A DNA stretch of 64,000 nucleotides from Amorphophallus konjac (Eukaryota; Streptophyta; Magnoliopsida; Alismatales; Araceae): assembly GCA_022559845.1 (NCBI GenBank), contig CM040127.1, positions 34,000,708 through 34,064,707 on the forward strand, in the 5' to 3' direction. The position numbers and the translations under genes are program-made. Below, piece by piece: positions 39,040 to 51,860 of this stretch (positions within the stretch are counted from its first letter, which is position 1; each line of letters starts with the position of its first letter). Under the pieces are notes generated by a model. The model was not told the origin of the DNA, did not search any database, and saw only the letters and a program-made list of their open reading frames with translations.

Positions 39040-41175
39040 AAGAGTTCAAAAGCCGATGCTGCAGTCTCTCTCTCCTGATTGTTATAAGCTGCAGATTCTC
39101 AGGGACGGACGTCTTTTGTTGGCTTATTTGTGTGGGAATTTGGTGCATTGCCCCGGACGACGACAGGCCAGCCGCTCGTTACCGGACTGTTCCGCTTTTC
39201 GGTCCCAAGCTGTCCATATGCACATTCAAAAAATGGCTTTCATTCATGGGACATTATACTGGGTGTTGGTTGAGTTCTAAGCAAGCTTCCGTTGATGAAG
39301 CTGGAAAATCATTCATCCTTCCGTATATTCACTGATCCGTTTGGGTGTTGATCTCCATGGTTTGTAGCATATCTTATTCAGTGATTCTTTCCTTTAACAG
39401 GACAAATTATGTGGGGTCAACGACTGTTGCCACGCTATCAATTTCCATGATATGATGCCCCCATATGGTGAATGAAAATCTTAAAACCCCACAGGAAGTC
39501 ACTCGGGAGTATTTTAGTATCCTCCCACCTCCCAGTCTCTTCTCTGTGGTAAAAAGAGGGGAGGAGAAGGGAGGTGTCGAGTGAGGAGGATATAATAGAT
39601 GTCTCCCGTGTTCACGTATCTTAACCTTGGAACCTTTCTATGCACGAACATGGTAGAATATGATGGTAAAAGTTAAAATAGAATATTAAAAAACTAGATA
39701 AGTAACTCCGTCATATGCATAATTCGGGAATGTACCTCTCATATGAGTCTATGTATAGATGTATGTTAATTAAAATGACTAGAGGTGAAGAATTTAGATA
39801 GAGTTAAGAAGATATTACTATAATTGCTAATCAATCCGAAAATATTCTTATTGTACAAGTGTAAGTGCAAGAAAAACTTTCCATCATGTTTTTCTCAATG
39901 GCAATTAGTCACGGGGGTATTTTTGTACTTGACAATTTAAATGTGCCACAGAGATGCAATATCTCAAATGTTATGTAACATTTCAAAGTGAATGCGAATG
40001 ACCTAGAATTTCTACTACGAAAAATTGGAAAAAACTAAAATTTGATACTCCCAATGTTGGGTCTCTACTATGATACTATCTATTTGAAGAAGGGCGGATG
40101 GATCAAAGGAATAGATTACTATGTGTTTCCTCGTCGGTGTGAGACCCCTCGGGCCTTCTCGTTAATTCTCGTTTTGTTTTGGCTCTCTTTTAAATTTTTA
40201 ATGATGCACATTGCGCAGAGAGTGCCGTTGCCAAGCATGTAATGTAATATATATCACTCATTGCTTGTGCACCGTGTCACATTAGTAGAGTAATATGTCA
40301 CGTTACTAATATGTCATATCATACTCTTGATATATATATATATATATATATATATCATATTAAAATGTGATAATACAAAATATTGCTACATAGTGGGCGT
40401 TGACAATACGATTAGTACGTGGTGCATAATTGATACATTATCATACTTTTTAAACATTATATATTTTTTTTAAATTAAATAAATTTCATAAAATGAGTTG
40501 ACTAGCGATTTTATGTTTAAATATGAGGTCTCCGGTAAATATGAGGTCTCCGGTTCAAATCTCACGGGACGTTTGATGACTTTTTATTTGTTTTTAGTTT
40601 TCTATAAAGATAGAAGATCAAAAAAACTGTGAAGATGTATGATTTTTTGTTTGTGAGATTTGAATCCAAGAGACATCATACAAATTGATGATGGCAAACC
40701 ACCTAACTAACTAAGTTAAAACTATTTTTAAATTAATATATATATAATATATATAATATTTTTTCTCTCAATACATAACGATATCAAATTATACTGTATC
40801 GTACCGATCACCGGTACAGTCGGTGCAACGTAAGGATAAAAATGTGAGTTTTTTTTACGGATTTTTTTAAAAATAAAACAAAAATGAGATCACCAATGTG
40901 GACGAAGTCCGGGCAGTAGTGGTGTCAATGAATCATTGGGATCCAATAATCCGATCCGAATCCGATTGTTATTTTAGATTCGAATCCGACATTTGACCGG
41001 AATGTCACCCTTATGTGCATTCTGGGAGAGGTCGGGGCGTCACAATGACCCCGCAAAGGTTGCCCCGAATCCCTCCCTGATCGCGATCGCCTCTCGAGCA
41101 CGCCTCTCCCATTCTCGCCGCCCCCAGACCTTCCCTGTACTGTTGTGCCTCTCTAGGGTTTCTCCATCGGCGACG
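39040..41175. other. 3' flank of the RING gene and intergenic DNA
   Basis: 39040 to about 39400 is likely 3' UTR. Beyond it only AT-rich sequence is seen, with a (TA)n run at 40330-40357 and a short tandem phrase AAATATGAGGTCTCCGGT near 40519-40555. Short frames (39056-39335, 40042-40242) look random. Confidence 0.5.
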
Positions 41176-41216
41176 ATGACGCGACCTCCTCGACGGCCAC
41201 CCAGCGACGACAAGTG
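41176..41216 (+). CDS. Possible first exon of an unidentified gene
   Basis: ATG after a pyrimidine-rich leader with CTCTAGGGTTTCTCC, encoding MTRPPRRPPSDDKW, then donor GTATGA. The promoter-like GC-rich context (41020-41215) supports a gene start. No continuing exon is recognised before the transposon palindrome at 42385, so the gene may be broken, non-coding, or continue in exons I cannot see. 41217-42384 otherwise shows nothing. Confidence 0.25.
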
Positions 41217-42529
41217 GTATGATGATCTCTCACTCGCTCGCTCGCTCGCTTGATCCTCTCTCGCCCTTAACTGGTCCAGGTGCCAGTACCCCTTCTTTCT
41301 CTACCTTTTCTGCTCCTCCCCCACCTCCGGAGAGCTTGTCTCCCCTTCCTTACTCTCTGTTTCTCTGTGATAGATCTATGCTCTCTCTTGTGTATTTTAT
41401 GTTGGCAATCTCTGGTGGGTAGGAGGGTGGAAAGAGGGGGGGTGCTATGATGATGGTCTTTTGATCTCGTTAATCTGATTTTTTCCCTTGAGGACAACTC
41501 ACAAATCCATTCTCAAACTTAATCTAAGCACCCCCCAAAGCCTTATCCCTCCATTGTTCCCTCCCCGCCCCCTTTCTTTCGTTTCTATTTCGGTTGTTCT
41601 GTTTTGTTGGGCCCTCATAGATTCTGGTTAATCTTAGCTTTAGTCATGAAGTCTTACATTTTTCCCTTCCATTTTTAGTTTGAACATGCTATCTTTTCAC
41701 CGTTTCATTTCCTCATCTATGTTGTTTTTAACCATGGGATTCAAGGGGAGGGGGGGGGCAATCTTTGGCCTTTGATGTATATTGCCTCTTTTGTTGTTAC
41801 TCGGGTCACTGGATGACTTTGTGAAAATTTGTTCTTGCGGAATATGCAATGCATGTTCACTGAAAAGAAATGATGCAGTATGGCATGTCTAACATGTTCT
41901 TAGGCTTATGTAGCAAAGATTGAGAAACTAACAAGGTTCAAGATGAGTAAATTTATTTATAGGATTAAGTATAAGTTTAGAAAGATGATTAGTTTATTAA
42001 TTTATGGTCACAACAAATCAATGAAAATATATTCCAGAAATGTATCTTAATGTGTGTGCCCAGAACTGCAATTAGGCTATTGTATATACGCACAATATAT
42101 GATCTTGTGTGTCTTTATTGTCTCTAATTAGTTAGTCCCCCAACAAGATTAATCATGATGCTATTTATCCATAATGCTTGCATATCAAGTGCCACAACTT
42201 GATGGATATGTATATAATTCAAACCGAGGATAGTCTCTTGAGAAAGCCATAAGTACATACATGCCTCACTCATAACATGCACTGGCAGGCATCTGTGCAA
42301 GATGCACAACCAGTTTTCCCCACTCAGAGAACTCCATATCTTGCAAACAACCATGGCCTCTACCCTCTTGGCAATCCTTTCATGCGTGGCTCTTATTTTT
42401 TGTTTTTAACCTCCATATGTCATCATTCATATTTAGGGATTAACTCCTCCAATTCTGATTTTTAGTTTTCAAATTCTGACATTCCAAAAAAAGGGCATAA
42501 GCAACAGTAATCATGGTTATGATACGAGA

Positions 42530-42910
42530 GTGAGATGTTCTCTGCTATTGACGTGGGCTATGGACCAAGCTATGTCAAGTTTGCAATATATCTCAACCAG
42601 TGCCAGACTCAGTTTTATCCAAAACTTTAATGACTATGAGAATGTCCCCATGTTTTTTGAAAAAAATAATCGAAAATATTATCTTAGATTGCAGCTTCTA
42701 CTTGTTGTGGGGGCAAAGTTAGAGCACATTATTACTCGTTTGGCTCAAGAGATTGCTATGCAACTTACAGATGATATTGAGACAGTGAGGGTGAAGCCAT
42801 CTGGTGAGCATTTTTAATTGGTTGCACCCTCCTGTAATTGTCCTTTACTTGATTCATTTCATCTTATTTCAAAATTTATTTGAGATAGCATTTTTTTTCT
42901 GGATATTGGT
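42530..42910 (+). pseudogene. Captured MLO-like gene fragment, left arm
   Basis: Text LLLVVGAKLEHIITRLAQEI then VKPSGEHF, and in another frame IVLYLIHFILFQNLFEIAFF and FWI, matches the MLO family across the third cytoplasmic loop and the next membrane helix. MLO proteins are seven-helix plasma-membrane proteins; some are powdery-mildew susceptibility factors. A frameshift after HF (42816) and the missing rest show a fragment. It lies upstream of the transposase in the same orientation. Confidence 0.75.
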
Positions 42911-43373
42911 GAGTAAAGTGAATTCTATCATTTTAACGCGGAATGGTGATGAGGGTATTGACTGTTCCTTGCTACTCCTCAGTGGACAAACAGTTTTTAT
43001 GGTTCCTCTGGCAGATACTATCTGACCCTTGAGTCATTAGTTATATTCATGTTCTCCTCTATACATAAATGCAGCAACTATAGATCCACATGATGAGAAG
43101 ACCCACATGATCATTCCATTCCATGATATTGTTGTAGATTATTATCTCTTTTACCATTGTTTATGTTCTGTCACTTTCAGGCCTTGATGATTAGTTATGT
43201 TTTGTTTCTGAAATTTGTCATTTGTATATTTGTGTGTGTATTCTTTCTTTTATTATTATTTTCTCTTTGATTGTTTTCCTCCATCTATTCATTCCTGATA
43301 TTTTCTTAATTATCCCTGATTTTTTTTGCTATTGTGAAGGGTGTAGATTATAGTGTCATTTTGATTTGAAATT

Positions 43374-45390
43374 ATGACAAGTGGTTCAGAAAGTATAGAT
43401 TTTGATGTAGATAATACAGAAGCGAGTGTTACTCAACCGTCTAGTGAACCTCCACATAGAGGGAGAAAGCTGAGGTCAAAAATTTGGTTAGACTTTGAGA
43501 GGGTTGTAAACGAAGATGAAAGTGGTGTGGCCATTTGTCGATATTGTCAAAAATAATTAGTTGACAAAAGTTCAAGTGGAACAAAACATTTAAGTAACCA
43601 CGTCATACGTTGCTCTGATGTCTAAAGTTTGAAACGAAGTAAAGGAGATGTAGTAGGAATAGAAACTGAAAAGTCCTCCTTTGTGTTTGATAATGAGAGA
43701 AGTAGAGAGGATCTTGCAAAGATGGTTATTGTCCATCAATATCCATTTGTTATGATTGAGCATGCATTCTTTAGAATTTTTTTAAAGAATGTACAACATG
43801 AATTACAATTGTTGTCTCGTAACACAATTAAGTCAGATTGTATGAACCTTTATGCCAAAGAGAAATAGAGGACCTATTCCTCACTTGAGAGTCTCAATTG
43901 TCGAGTAAGCTTAGCTTCAGACATGTGGACTTCTATTAGCAATGATGGCTACTTGTGCCTAACGTGCCATTATATAGATGGTGATTGGAATTTGAGGAAG
44001 AAAATTCTCAACTTTGAGTATGTTGATGAGGCTCCATATAGTCATAGACAGATAACTAAGGTGTTACTTGACAAGTTGTTAGAGTGGAATATTCGTAAGA
44101 AATTATTCTCAATTGTGTTAGATAACGCAAATGCTAACAACAAAGCAGTAAAGATGTTACTAAATGATCCAACTTTTACACAATTTTTGTCTCTCGATGG
44201 ATTAAGATGTAGTGCACACATCTTAAACTTGATTGTGCAAGATGGTTTGAAAGAGATTGATGAAGTCATTTTCAAAGTATGCGAAAGTGTAAAATATGTG
44301 AAATTCTCTCAACAAAGGAAGGAGCACTTCATAAAAGCTGCACGAATTGAAAGAGATCCTCATACGTCTCTAATTATATATGTGTCCACGAGATGGAATT
44401 CTATACATCTAATGTTAGAGATTGCTGTTGAATTTGAAAATGTCTTCTCATGCTTGCAGTTATATGATCCAGGTTATCCTCATGCACCATTCGCCAATGA
44501 ATGGAAAAATGTTAAGTTGGTTCTTGAATGTTTAAGTGTCTTTTATGAAGTGATTGAGAGACTATCAGGGACTAAGTTTTCAACTTCCAATCTTTTCTTT
44601 GGTGATATCTGCATAATTCACGTTTCTTTGAAACAATGGTGTGTTCATGAGGACTCATTCATTTCTTTGATAGCTTCACAAATATTTTTTAAATTTGAGA
44701 AGTATTAGAAAAAAATAAACACACTTCTTGCCATTGCAACTGTTTTGGATCCACGTTTTAAAATGATCATGGTAAAATATTTTTTTGGAAAGATTTATGG
44801 TGATGAAACTGATGAGAAGATAGCAGAGGTGAAAATGGGGATAAAAAATCTTTATGATACATGTGTCATTTGAAGGCAAGATCAGTCATGTGAGAGTAAA
44901 ACTGTTACTATGAGTGCATCTTCTATGACAAGTGTGTCAACGAGACAAATTACCTCATCTTTAAGAAGTGCGTCGACATCTATGTACATGGAGTTTGACT
45001 AATATCTTCACCGGTCTTCATTAATTTCATCAGAAAAATCTGATTTGGATGTTGACCTAGAAGAACCAGCAAAATCAGACGATAACTTAGATATTTTGAA
45101 GTGGTGGAAAAGTAACTCTTTAAAATATCCAGTGCTTTCATTGATAGCTCGTGATGTGGTGACTATTCCGATGTCCACTGTGGCATCAGAATCAGCTTTT
45201 AATATTGGAGTAGGGTGTTGAACAAATATAGAAGCTCATTGGATCATACTACTGTGCAAGTTGCCAAGCTCTGATATGTACTGAAAATTGACTTCGAGAA
45301 GATGTTTCTTCAGTCGACAATTCAGAGGAAGATGCACTTTGCTCCATCTTTGTAAGTAGCAAGTATGATGATGAGAGTGAAAATGATATT
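43374..45390 (+). pseudogene. hAT transposase, left arm (RICESLEEPER-like)
   Basis: BED finger (ICRYCQK ... HLSNHVIRC) near 43530-43617, with a stop inside. Catalytic part 43923-44708 (ASDMWTSISNDGYLCLTCHY, SIVLDNANANNKAVK, YVSTRWNSIHLML). Near 44740 is DPRFKM-like text, and the dimerisation region near 45130-45260 ([20 protein letters not shown]) then shifts frame. Several nonsense codons. It is inactive. Confidence 0.85.
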
Positions 45391-46003
45391 TAGAAGTTTC
45401 TTTTGATGGAGCATTTCTATTTTCTTCAATTTCTGATTAGGTATGATGTTTGCCCTCAATGTTTTGTTCCTTATTATAATTTTTTAAAACAAGTCTTTAC
45501 ACTAACAATGGACACAATGACTTAATTTTGATAGGGGCTTACTCTGAATAAGTTAGAATCGAGATAACGGCAAGCCAGGTATAAATTTTTTTTGTATGTA
45601 TGTATATATGTTTGTGTATTATATGATGTCTGCCATTCTGTTGTCAGAGAATATGAAGGATGCAACCAATATTGGGTTAAATTTCCTTATCTCATTCTTT
45701 GAGCTTTTATCTTTACACCGATTGTTAAAATTTAACCCAATATTGGCTGCATCCATCATATTCTGTATATACAAAGCATATACATACATACAAAAAAATT
45801 ATACCTGGCTTGTCGTTATCTCGATTCTAACTTATTCAGAGTAAGCCCCTATCAAAATTAAGCCATTATGTCCATTATTAGTGTAAAGACTTACTTTAAA
45901 AAATTATAATAGGGAACAAAACAGTGAGGGCATACATCATACCTAATCAGAAATTGAAGAAAATGGAAATGCTCCATCGAAAGAAACTTCTAAGATATCA
46001 TTT

Positions 46004-48009
46004 TCACTCTCTCTCATCATCATACTTGCTACTTGCAAAGATGGAGCAAAGTGCATCTTCCTCTGAAGTGTCGACTGAAGAAACATCTTCTCGAAGCCAA
46101 TTTTCAGTACATATCAGAGCTTGCACAGTAATATGATCCAATGAGCTTCTATATTTGTTCAACACTCTACTCACAGTACTAAAAGCTGATTCTGATGCTA
46201 CAGTGGACATCGGAATAGCCAACACATCACGAGCTATCAATGAAAGCACTGGATATTTTAAAGAGTTTCTTTTTCACCACTTCAAAATATCTAAATTGCC
46301 GTCTGGTTTTGCTGGTTCTTCTAGGTAAGCATCCAAATCAGATTTTTCTGATGAAATTAATGAAGATTGGTGAAGATACTGGTCAAACTCCATGTACATA
46401 GATGTCAACACACTTCTTGAAGATGAGATAATTTTTCTCTTTGACACACTTGTCATAGAAGATGCACTCATAGTAACAGTTTTACTCTCACATGACTGGT
46501 CTTGCCTTCTAATGGCATATGTATCATAAAGATTTTTTATCTCCATTTTTACCTCTGTTATCTTCTCATCAGTTTCATCACCATAAATCTTTTCAAAAAA
46601 ATATTTTATCATGATCATTTTAAAATGTGGATCCAAAACAGTTGCAATTGCAAGAAGTGTATTTATTTATTTTTCCAATACTTCTCAAATTTAAAAAATA
46701 TCCGTGAAGCCATCAAAGAAATGAACGAGTCCTCATGAACACGCCACTGTTTTAAAGAAACGTGAATTATGCAGATATCACCAAAGAAAAGATTGAAAGT
46801 TGGAAACTTAGTCCCTGATAGTCTCTCAGTCACTTCATAAAAGACACTTAAACATTCAAGAACCAACTTAACATTTTTCCATTCATTGGCGGATGGTGCA
46901 TGAGGATAACCTGGATCATATAACTGCAAGCATGAGAAGACATTGTCAAATTCAACAGCCCTCTCTAACATTAGATACATAGAATTCCATCTCGTGGACA
47001 CATATAAAATTAGAGACTTCTGAGGACCTCTTTCAATTCGTGCAATTTTTATGAAGTTCTTCTTCCTTTGTTGAGAGGATTTCACATATTTTACATTTTC
47101 GCGTACTTTGAAAATGACTTCATCAATCTCTTTCAAACCATCTTGCACAATCAAATTTAAGATGTGTGTACTGCATGTTAATCCATCGAGAGGCAAAAAT
47201 TATGTAAAAGTTGGATCATTTAGTAACATCTTTACTGCTTTGTTGTTAGCACTTGCGTTATCTAACACAATTGAGAACAATTTCTTACGAATATTCCACT
47301 CTAACAACTTGTCAAGTAACACCTTAGTTATTTGTCTATGACTATGAGGAGCCTCATCAACATACTCAAAGTTGAGAATTTTCTTCCTCAAATTCCAATC
47401 ATCATCTATATAATGGCACGTTAGGCACAAGTAGCCATCATTGCTAATAGAAGTCCACATGTCTGAAGCTAAGCTTACTTGACAATTGAGACTCTCAAGT
47501 GAGGAATAGGCCCTCTATTTCTCTTTGGCATAAAGGTTCATACAATCTGACTTAATTGTGTTACGAGACAACAATTGTAATTCAGGTTGTACATTCTTTA
47601 AAAAAATTCTAAAGAATGCATGCTCAATCATAGCAAATGGATATTGATGGACAATAACTATCTTTGCAAGATCCTCTCTACTTCCCTCATTATCAAACAC
47701 AAATGAGGACTTTTCAGTTTCAGTTCCTACTACATCTCATTTACTTCGTTTCAAACTTTAGACATCAGAGCAGCGTATGACATGGTTACTTAAATGTTTT
47801 GTTCCACTTGAGCTTTTGTCAACTAATTATTTTTGACAATATCGACAAATGGCCACACCACTTCCATCTTCGTTTATAACCCTCTCAAAGTCTAACCAAA
47901 TTTTTAACCTCAGTTTTCTCTCTCTATGTGGAGGTTCACCAGACGGTTGAGTAATACTCGTTTCTGTATTATCTACATCAAAATCTATACTTTCTGAACC
48001 ACTTGCCAT
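46004..48009 (-). pseudogene. hAT transposase, right arm
   Basis: Mirror of the left copy: 48009-47827 N-terminus and BED start, 47700-47515, 47460-46663 catalytic part in two frames, 46636-46274, and 46249-46004 with an unbroken dimerisation region ([34 protein letters not shown]). It is better kept than the left arm but still has stops. Confidence 0.85.
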
Positions 48010-48479
48010 GATTTCAAATCAAAATGACACTATAATCTACACCTTTCACAATAGCAAAAAAAAATCAGAGATAATTAAGAAAATCTCAGGAATGAATAGA
48101 CGGAGGAAAACAATCAAAGAGAAAACAATAGTAAAAGAAAGAATACACACAAATATACAAATGACAAATTTCAGAAAAAGAACATAACTAATCATCAAGG
48201 CCTGAAAGTGACAGAACATAAACAATGATAAAAGAGATAATAATCTACAGCAATATCATGGAATGGAATGATCATGTGGGTCTTCTCATCATGTGGATCT
48301 ATAGTTGCTGCATTTATGTATAGAGGAGAACATGAATATATCTAATGGCTCAAGGGTCAGATAGTATCTGCCAGAGGAACCATAAAAATCGTATGTCCAC
48401 TGAGGAGTAGCAAGGAACAGTCAGTACCCTCATAACCATTCAACGTTGAAATGATAGCATTCACTTTACTTACCGATAT

Positions 48480-48860
48480 CTAGAAGAAAAATGCTATCTC
48501 AAATAAATTCTGAAATAAGATGAAATGAATCAAATAAAGGACAATTCCAGGCGGGTGCAATCAATTAAAAATGCTCACCAGATGGCTTCACCCTCACTGT
48601 CTCAATATCATCTGTAAGTTGCATAGCTGTCTCTTGAGTCAAACGAGTAATAATGTGCTCTAACTTTGCCCCCACCGCAAGTAGAAGATGCAATCCAAGA
48701 CAATATTTTTGATTATTTTTTTCAAAAAACATGGAGACATTCTCATAGTCATTAAAGTTTTGGATAAAACTGGATCCGGCACTGGTTGAGATATATTGCA
48801 AACTTGACATAGCTTGGTCCATAGCCCACGTCAATAGCATAGAACATCCCACTCTCGTAT
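48480..48860 (-). pseudogene. Captured MLO-like gene fragment, right arm
   Basis: LLLAVGAKLEHIITRLTQET then DIETVRVKPSGEHF on 48852-48565 mirrors 42530-42817. The following helix region is present in the adjoining sequence to about 48480 in a shifted frame. Confidence 0.72.
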
Positions 48861-49035
48861 CATAACCATGATTACTGTTGCTTATGCCCTTTTTTTTGGA
48901 ATGTCAGAATTTGAAAACTAAAAATCAAAATTGGAGAGTTAATCCCTAAATATGAATGGTGACATATGGAGGTTAAAAACAAAAAATCTGGCTCTGACCC
49001 TCGTTGGGTGAAGTAATGCCACCAGCTGGTTGCTA

Positions 49036-50035
49036 TCAGGTGTTTATTCTACCCTCTGTATAATCGCACCCCCAAGGGAAACTCAGCATTTGAGGGTATC
49101 CCCTGATCATAACTGAAGTTCCGCGCAAAGCGGTGAGGATAGTAAGACTCCAAAAATGTGCTAGTGCCCTTGCGAAAGACAAGAACACTTTGGCGCGTGC
49201 AATACATCCAGTCATCATAAAAGGTCCTGCTCGGGTTGGAAGAATGAGGAAGATGATAAACAACGTTGTCGGGCCCCTCGGTGGTGAAAGGACGATAGTC
49301 GCGGGTGACACAAGCAAAATCTCTACCCGGTTGCCCCTGTGTAGGCAAATAAGATAATAACTTTCGAGCACCTGTCAACTGTTACAGAGGGCTCTTATCT
49401 GGGCGGTTGCAAAATTGAAAAATCAAAGGAGCTGTAGGGTTGTCCACCCTGACACTGACATAGTCTAGGCAACAACAAACCTGCCCACACACTCAAATAG
49501 TGTGTCGCCAGTCGAACACTGCGATCTCGTGGCGAGCTGTAAGCTGTCAGGTTACCCAGGCCGTGATATATGTTTGCCAGGGCGGCAGGCGCAAGGGCAA
49601 GCTTCCGACCATCAGCAAGGAGACATGCTAGATAGATCAACTCAAGGCGCACAAAGCCCTCCGCCCCATACGGCACCACAAAGGTAGCTAACCAGTATAC
49701 CAAAGAAGCTGCCAAATCGGGCTTGTCTGAAAGTTTGCAGGGGTTCCGCCCCTCATTCTTTGGAGCACATAAGTATCTCTTGTTTTCTGGCGGATTGAGA
49801 AGCAGTTGATAATATTGATCCAAAGGCTTGTCATCTTCTGCAAAGCTATCTTGAAAACAAAATGGGCCGTTATAAAAATACCCTGACCCTCACAGTGCTT
49901 GTTGATGCAGATGGGGTTTTCCCCTTTCCAACGCGAGCTAGGTCTCTCCAAATCTTCATGAAATAGCGGAAGCCGAAAGGTAACCCATAGGAGCCTGCCC
50001 CAGTAGAATACTCTCTATGCAAATCATCCAAGCAA
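49036..50035 (-). pseudogene. PMD-like gene fragment, relative of the retrotransposon antisense gene
   Basis: Frame 49378-49049 reads [20 protein letters not shown], matching [20 protein letters not shown] of the gene at 22598-27600. Frame 49823-49395 has [15 protein letters not shown] and HYLSVWAGLLLP against [15 protein letters not shown] and [12 protein letters not shown]. Order is conserved, but the reading frame is broken and both ends are missing. It is clearly the same family at considerable divergence, from a related element or from the donor gene family. Confidence 0.8.
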
Positions 50036-50039
50036 TTTT

Positions 50040-50960
50040 TTGTCATACGCGGAATAATGATAATGGATGTTTTTTAGTTTCTTGTTGAAATAGACAATTG
50101 GGTGATTTTTTTAAACAAAAACACCACCAATGGCAAGTCCCGAAGCGTCACAAGCCACTTCAAAGACTTTGGAGAAATAAGGTAAGTGCATGACAGGGTC
50201 TCAATCATTCTGGCCTTGATTTCCTCAAAGGCTTAGTGGTTACAGTGGTCCACTCAAACTCTCACATTTTCATGCAGTCGGTTATCAGTGCTATGATCTC
50301 AGTGAAACCCCTAATGAACTAATGATAAAAGGTGGCTAATTCATGAAAATTATAGACATCATTGATGTTGCGTGGTAATGAAAACTCTCTGATTGTCCTC
50401 ACCTTCTTTGGATCCGCTAAGACTTCATCAGTAGAGATCACGAATCCGAGGAAACTTACACGGTCAATGCATAAGATACACTTCTTTGAGTTGGCATAGA
50501 ATTTCTCTGTCCAAAATGTGGTGAAGACTTGACGGAGGTGGTCTAAGTGTAGGTCCTAGCTCCGGCTCTAAATCAAGATGTCGTCAAAATAGACAACTAG
50601 GAACTTACCCATGAATGGCCACAACATCTTAATCATGACCCTCATGAAAGCGCTCGGCGTATTGGACAGACAAAAGGCATGACCACCCACATATAGAGAG
50701 CATCATTGGTCTTAAAGGTTGTCTTCCATTTGTCCCCGGGTTGAATCCTAATCTGGTGTCTAGTGGTATCCACTCTTCACATTGATCTTAGAAAATATGG
50801 TGTCACCATCTATAAGGTCTAGCGTGTCATCCAATCGTGGGGTAGGGAAGAGGTACATGATCGTGATCTTGTTAATAGCACGACTGTCAATACACATACA
50901 ACATGATCATGATCTTGTTAATAGCATGGCTGTTAATCGTGATCGGTATCCACTCTAACG
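50040..50960 (-). pseudogene. Ty3/gypsy reverse transcriptase and RNase H remnant
   Basis: Minus strand: [16 protein letters not shown] near 50810, [11 protein letters not shown] (catalytic box) near 50590, CILCIDRVSFLGFVIS near 50470, then RNase H-like text down to 50060. Several stops. It resembles chromovirus-type pol rather than the Tat pol at 15-20 kb. A short direct repeat (ATGATC(A/G)TGATCTTGTTAATAGCA) occurs at 50857-50881 and 50903-50927. Confidence 0.75.
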
Positions 50961-51269
50961 GTTGTCAGACCTGTTAAGCAATCCACGATTTCGGATCCCT
51001 TTTAAAATGGTCCCGATGTTTCACCACCCCTGTTCGATCCCCAAACCCTATGACCCCCGATACCCTTCTTCCTCTCCACCCTCCGGCTCTCGCTAGGGTT
51101 TGCACCTGTGACCTGCCATCGCCACTGGGGATGCCGTCTGCAGCCACCATCACCGCTGCTCGTCGCCGCCAGTGCTGCCGTTGAGCTGTCCGCAATCAGC
51201 ACCGTGGTTGTCCGTCATCACCGACTCGCCGAGGACCTCCGGCTATCGCTGCACCTTCGGCGACCGAGG

Positions 51270-51860
51270 TATCCTCTCTCTCTCTCCATCTCTGTATGTC
51301 TCCTTCCCTCCTATCTCTACTCTCTCCCTGGTCCATCCTTCCCTCTCTCTCTCTCTCTCTCTCTGAGACCGACGAACGACAGTGATAGAGTCGACTCTCT
51401 CTGTCTTTCTCCTACTTCCTCGTCCTGTATATCTCTTCCCGTCCCTTCTTCCCCTCCGTCTGTCTCCCCTTCTACCTCTCTCCCGCCCCTTGCTCTCTCT
51501 CTCTCTCATTGTCTCTCTATCCTCCCGCCTCTGCTCTCTCTCTCTCTCTCTCTCCCAGAGCACTCCCTCTCTCCCCTGCGGCCGTGCCCCCTCTCTACCC
51601 CACCCCCTGCTCTCTCTTTCTCTGTCTGGCAGTCTCACAGAGAGCACCTGCTCTCTCTCCTACGTCCCCTCTCTCCCCCGCCCCCTGCTCTCACATACAC
51701 ACACACTCTCTCTCTCTCTCTCACACACACGGTCACATAAAGAGCACCTGCACTTTCCCCTGCCCCCTGCTCTCACTCTATATCTCTCTCACACAGTCAC
51801 ACAAAGAGCATCTACTCTCTCACCTGCTTCTCTCTCTCTCTCTCTCTCTCTCTCCCCATC
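51270..51860. repeat. (CT)n-rich low-complexity tract
   Basis: Long CTCTCT runs mixed with CCCTGC and CACA phrases on the plus strand. Open frames here (Leu/Ser-rich on plus, Arg/Glu-rich on minus) arise from composition. 50970-51269 is GC-rich with GCTAGGGTTT at 51093 and looks like a gene 5' region, but no gene follows. 51861-52664 shows only AT-rich DNA. Confidence 0.85.

Larger units (their letters stand above)
42385..48990. repeat. Long inverted repeat, arms about 3.3 kb, spacer about 48 bp
   Basis: Left arm about 42385-45681; right arm about 45730-48990 is its reverse complement at high identity by eye. Matching points: TTTTTAACCTCCATATG at 42405 and its complement near 48965; the MLO-like segment; every transposase block; and ATATTGGGTTAAAT at the centre. 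The arms share defects (a TAA inside the BED finger, a TAG after KEK near 43866/47516), so an already broken element was duplicated. The left arm has additional private breaks. Confidence 0.88.

Noticed and set aside
42290..42420. Signal-peptide-like MASTLLAILSCVAL start at 42350
   Set aside because: The frame ends within a few codons and no continuing exon is seen.
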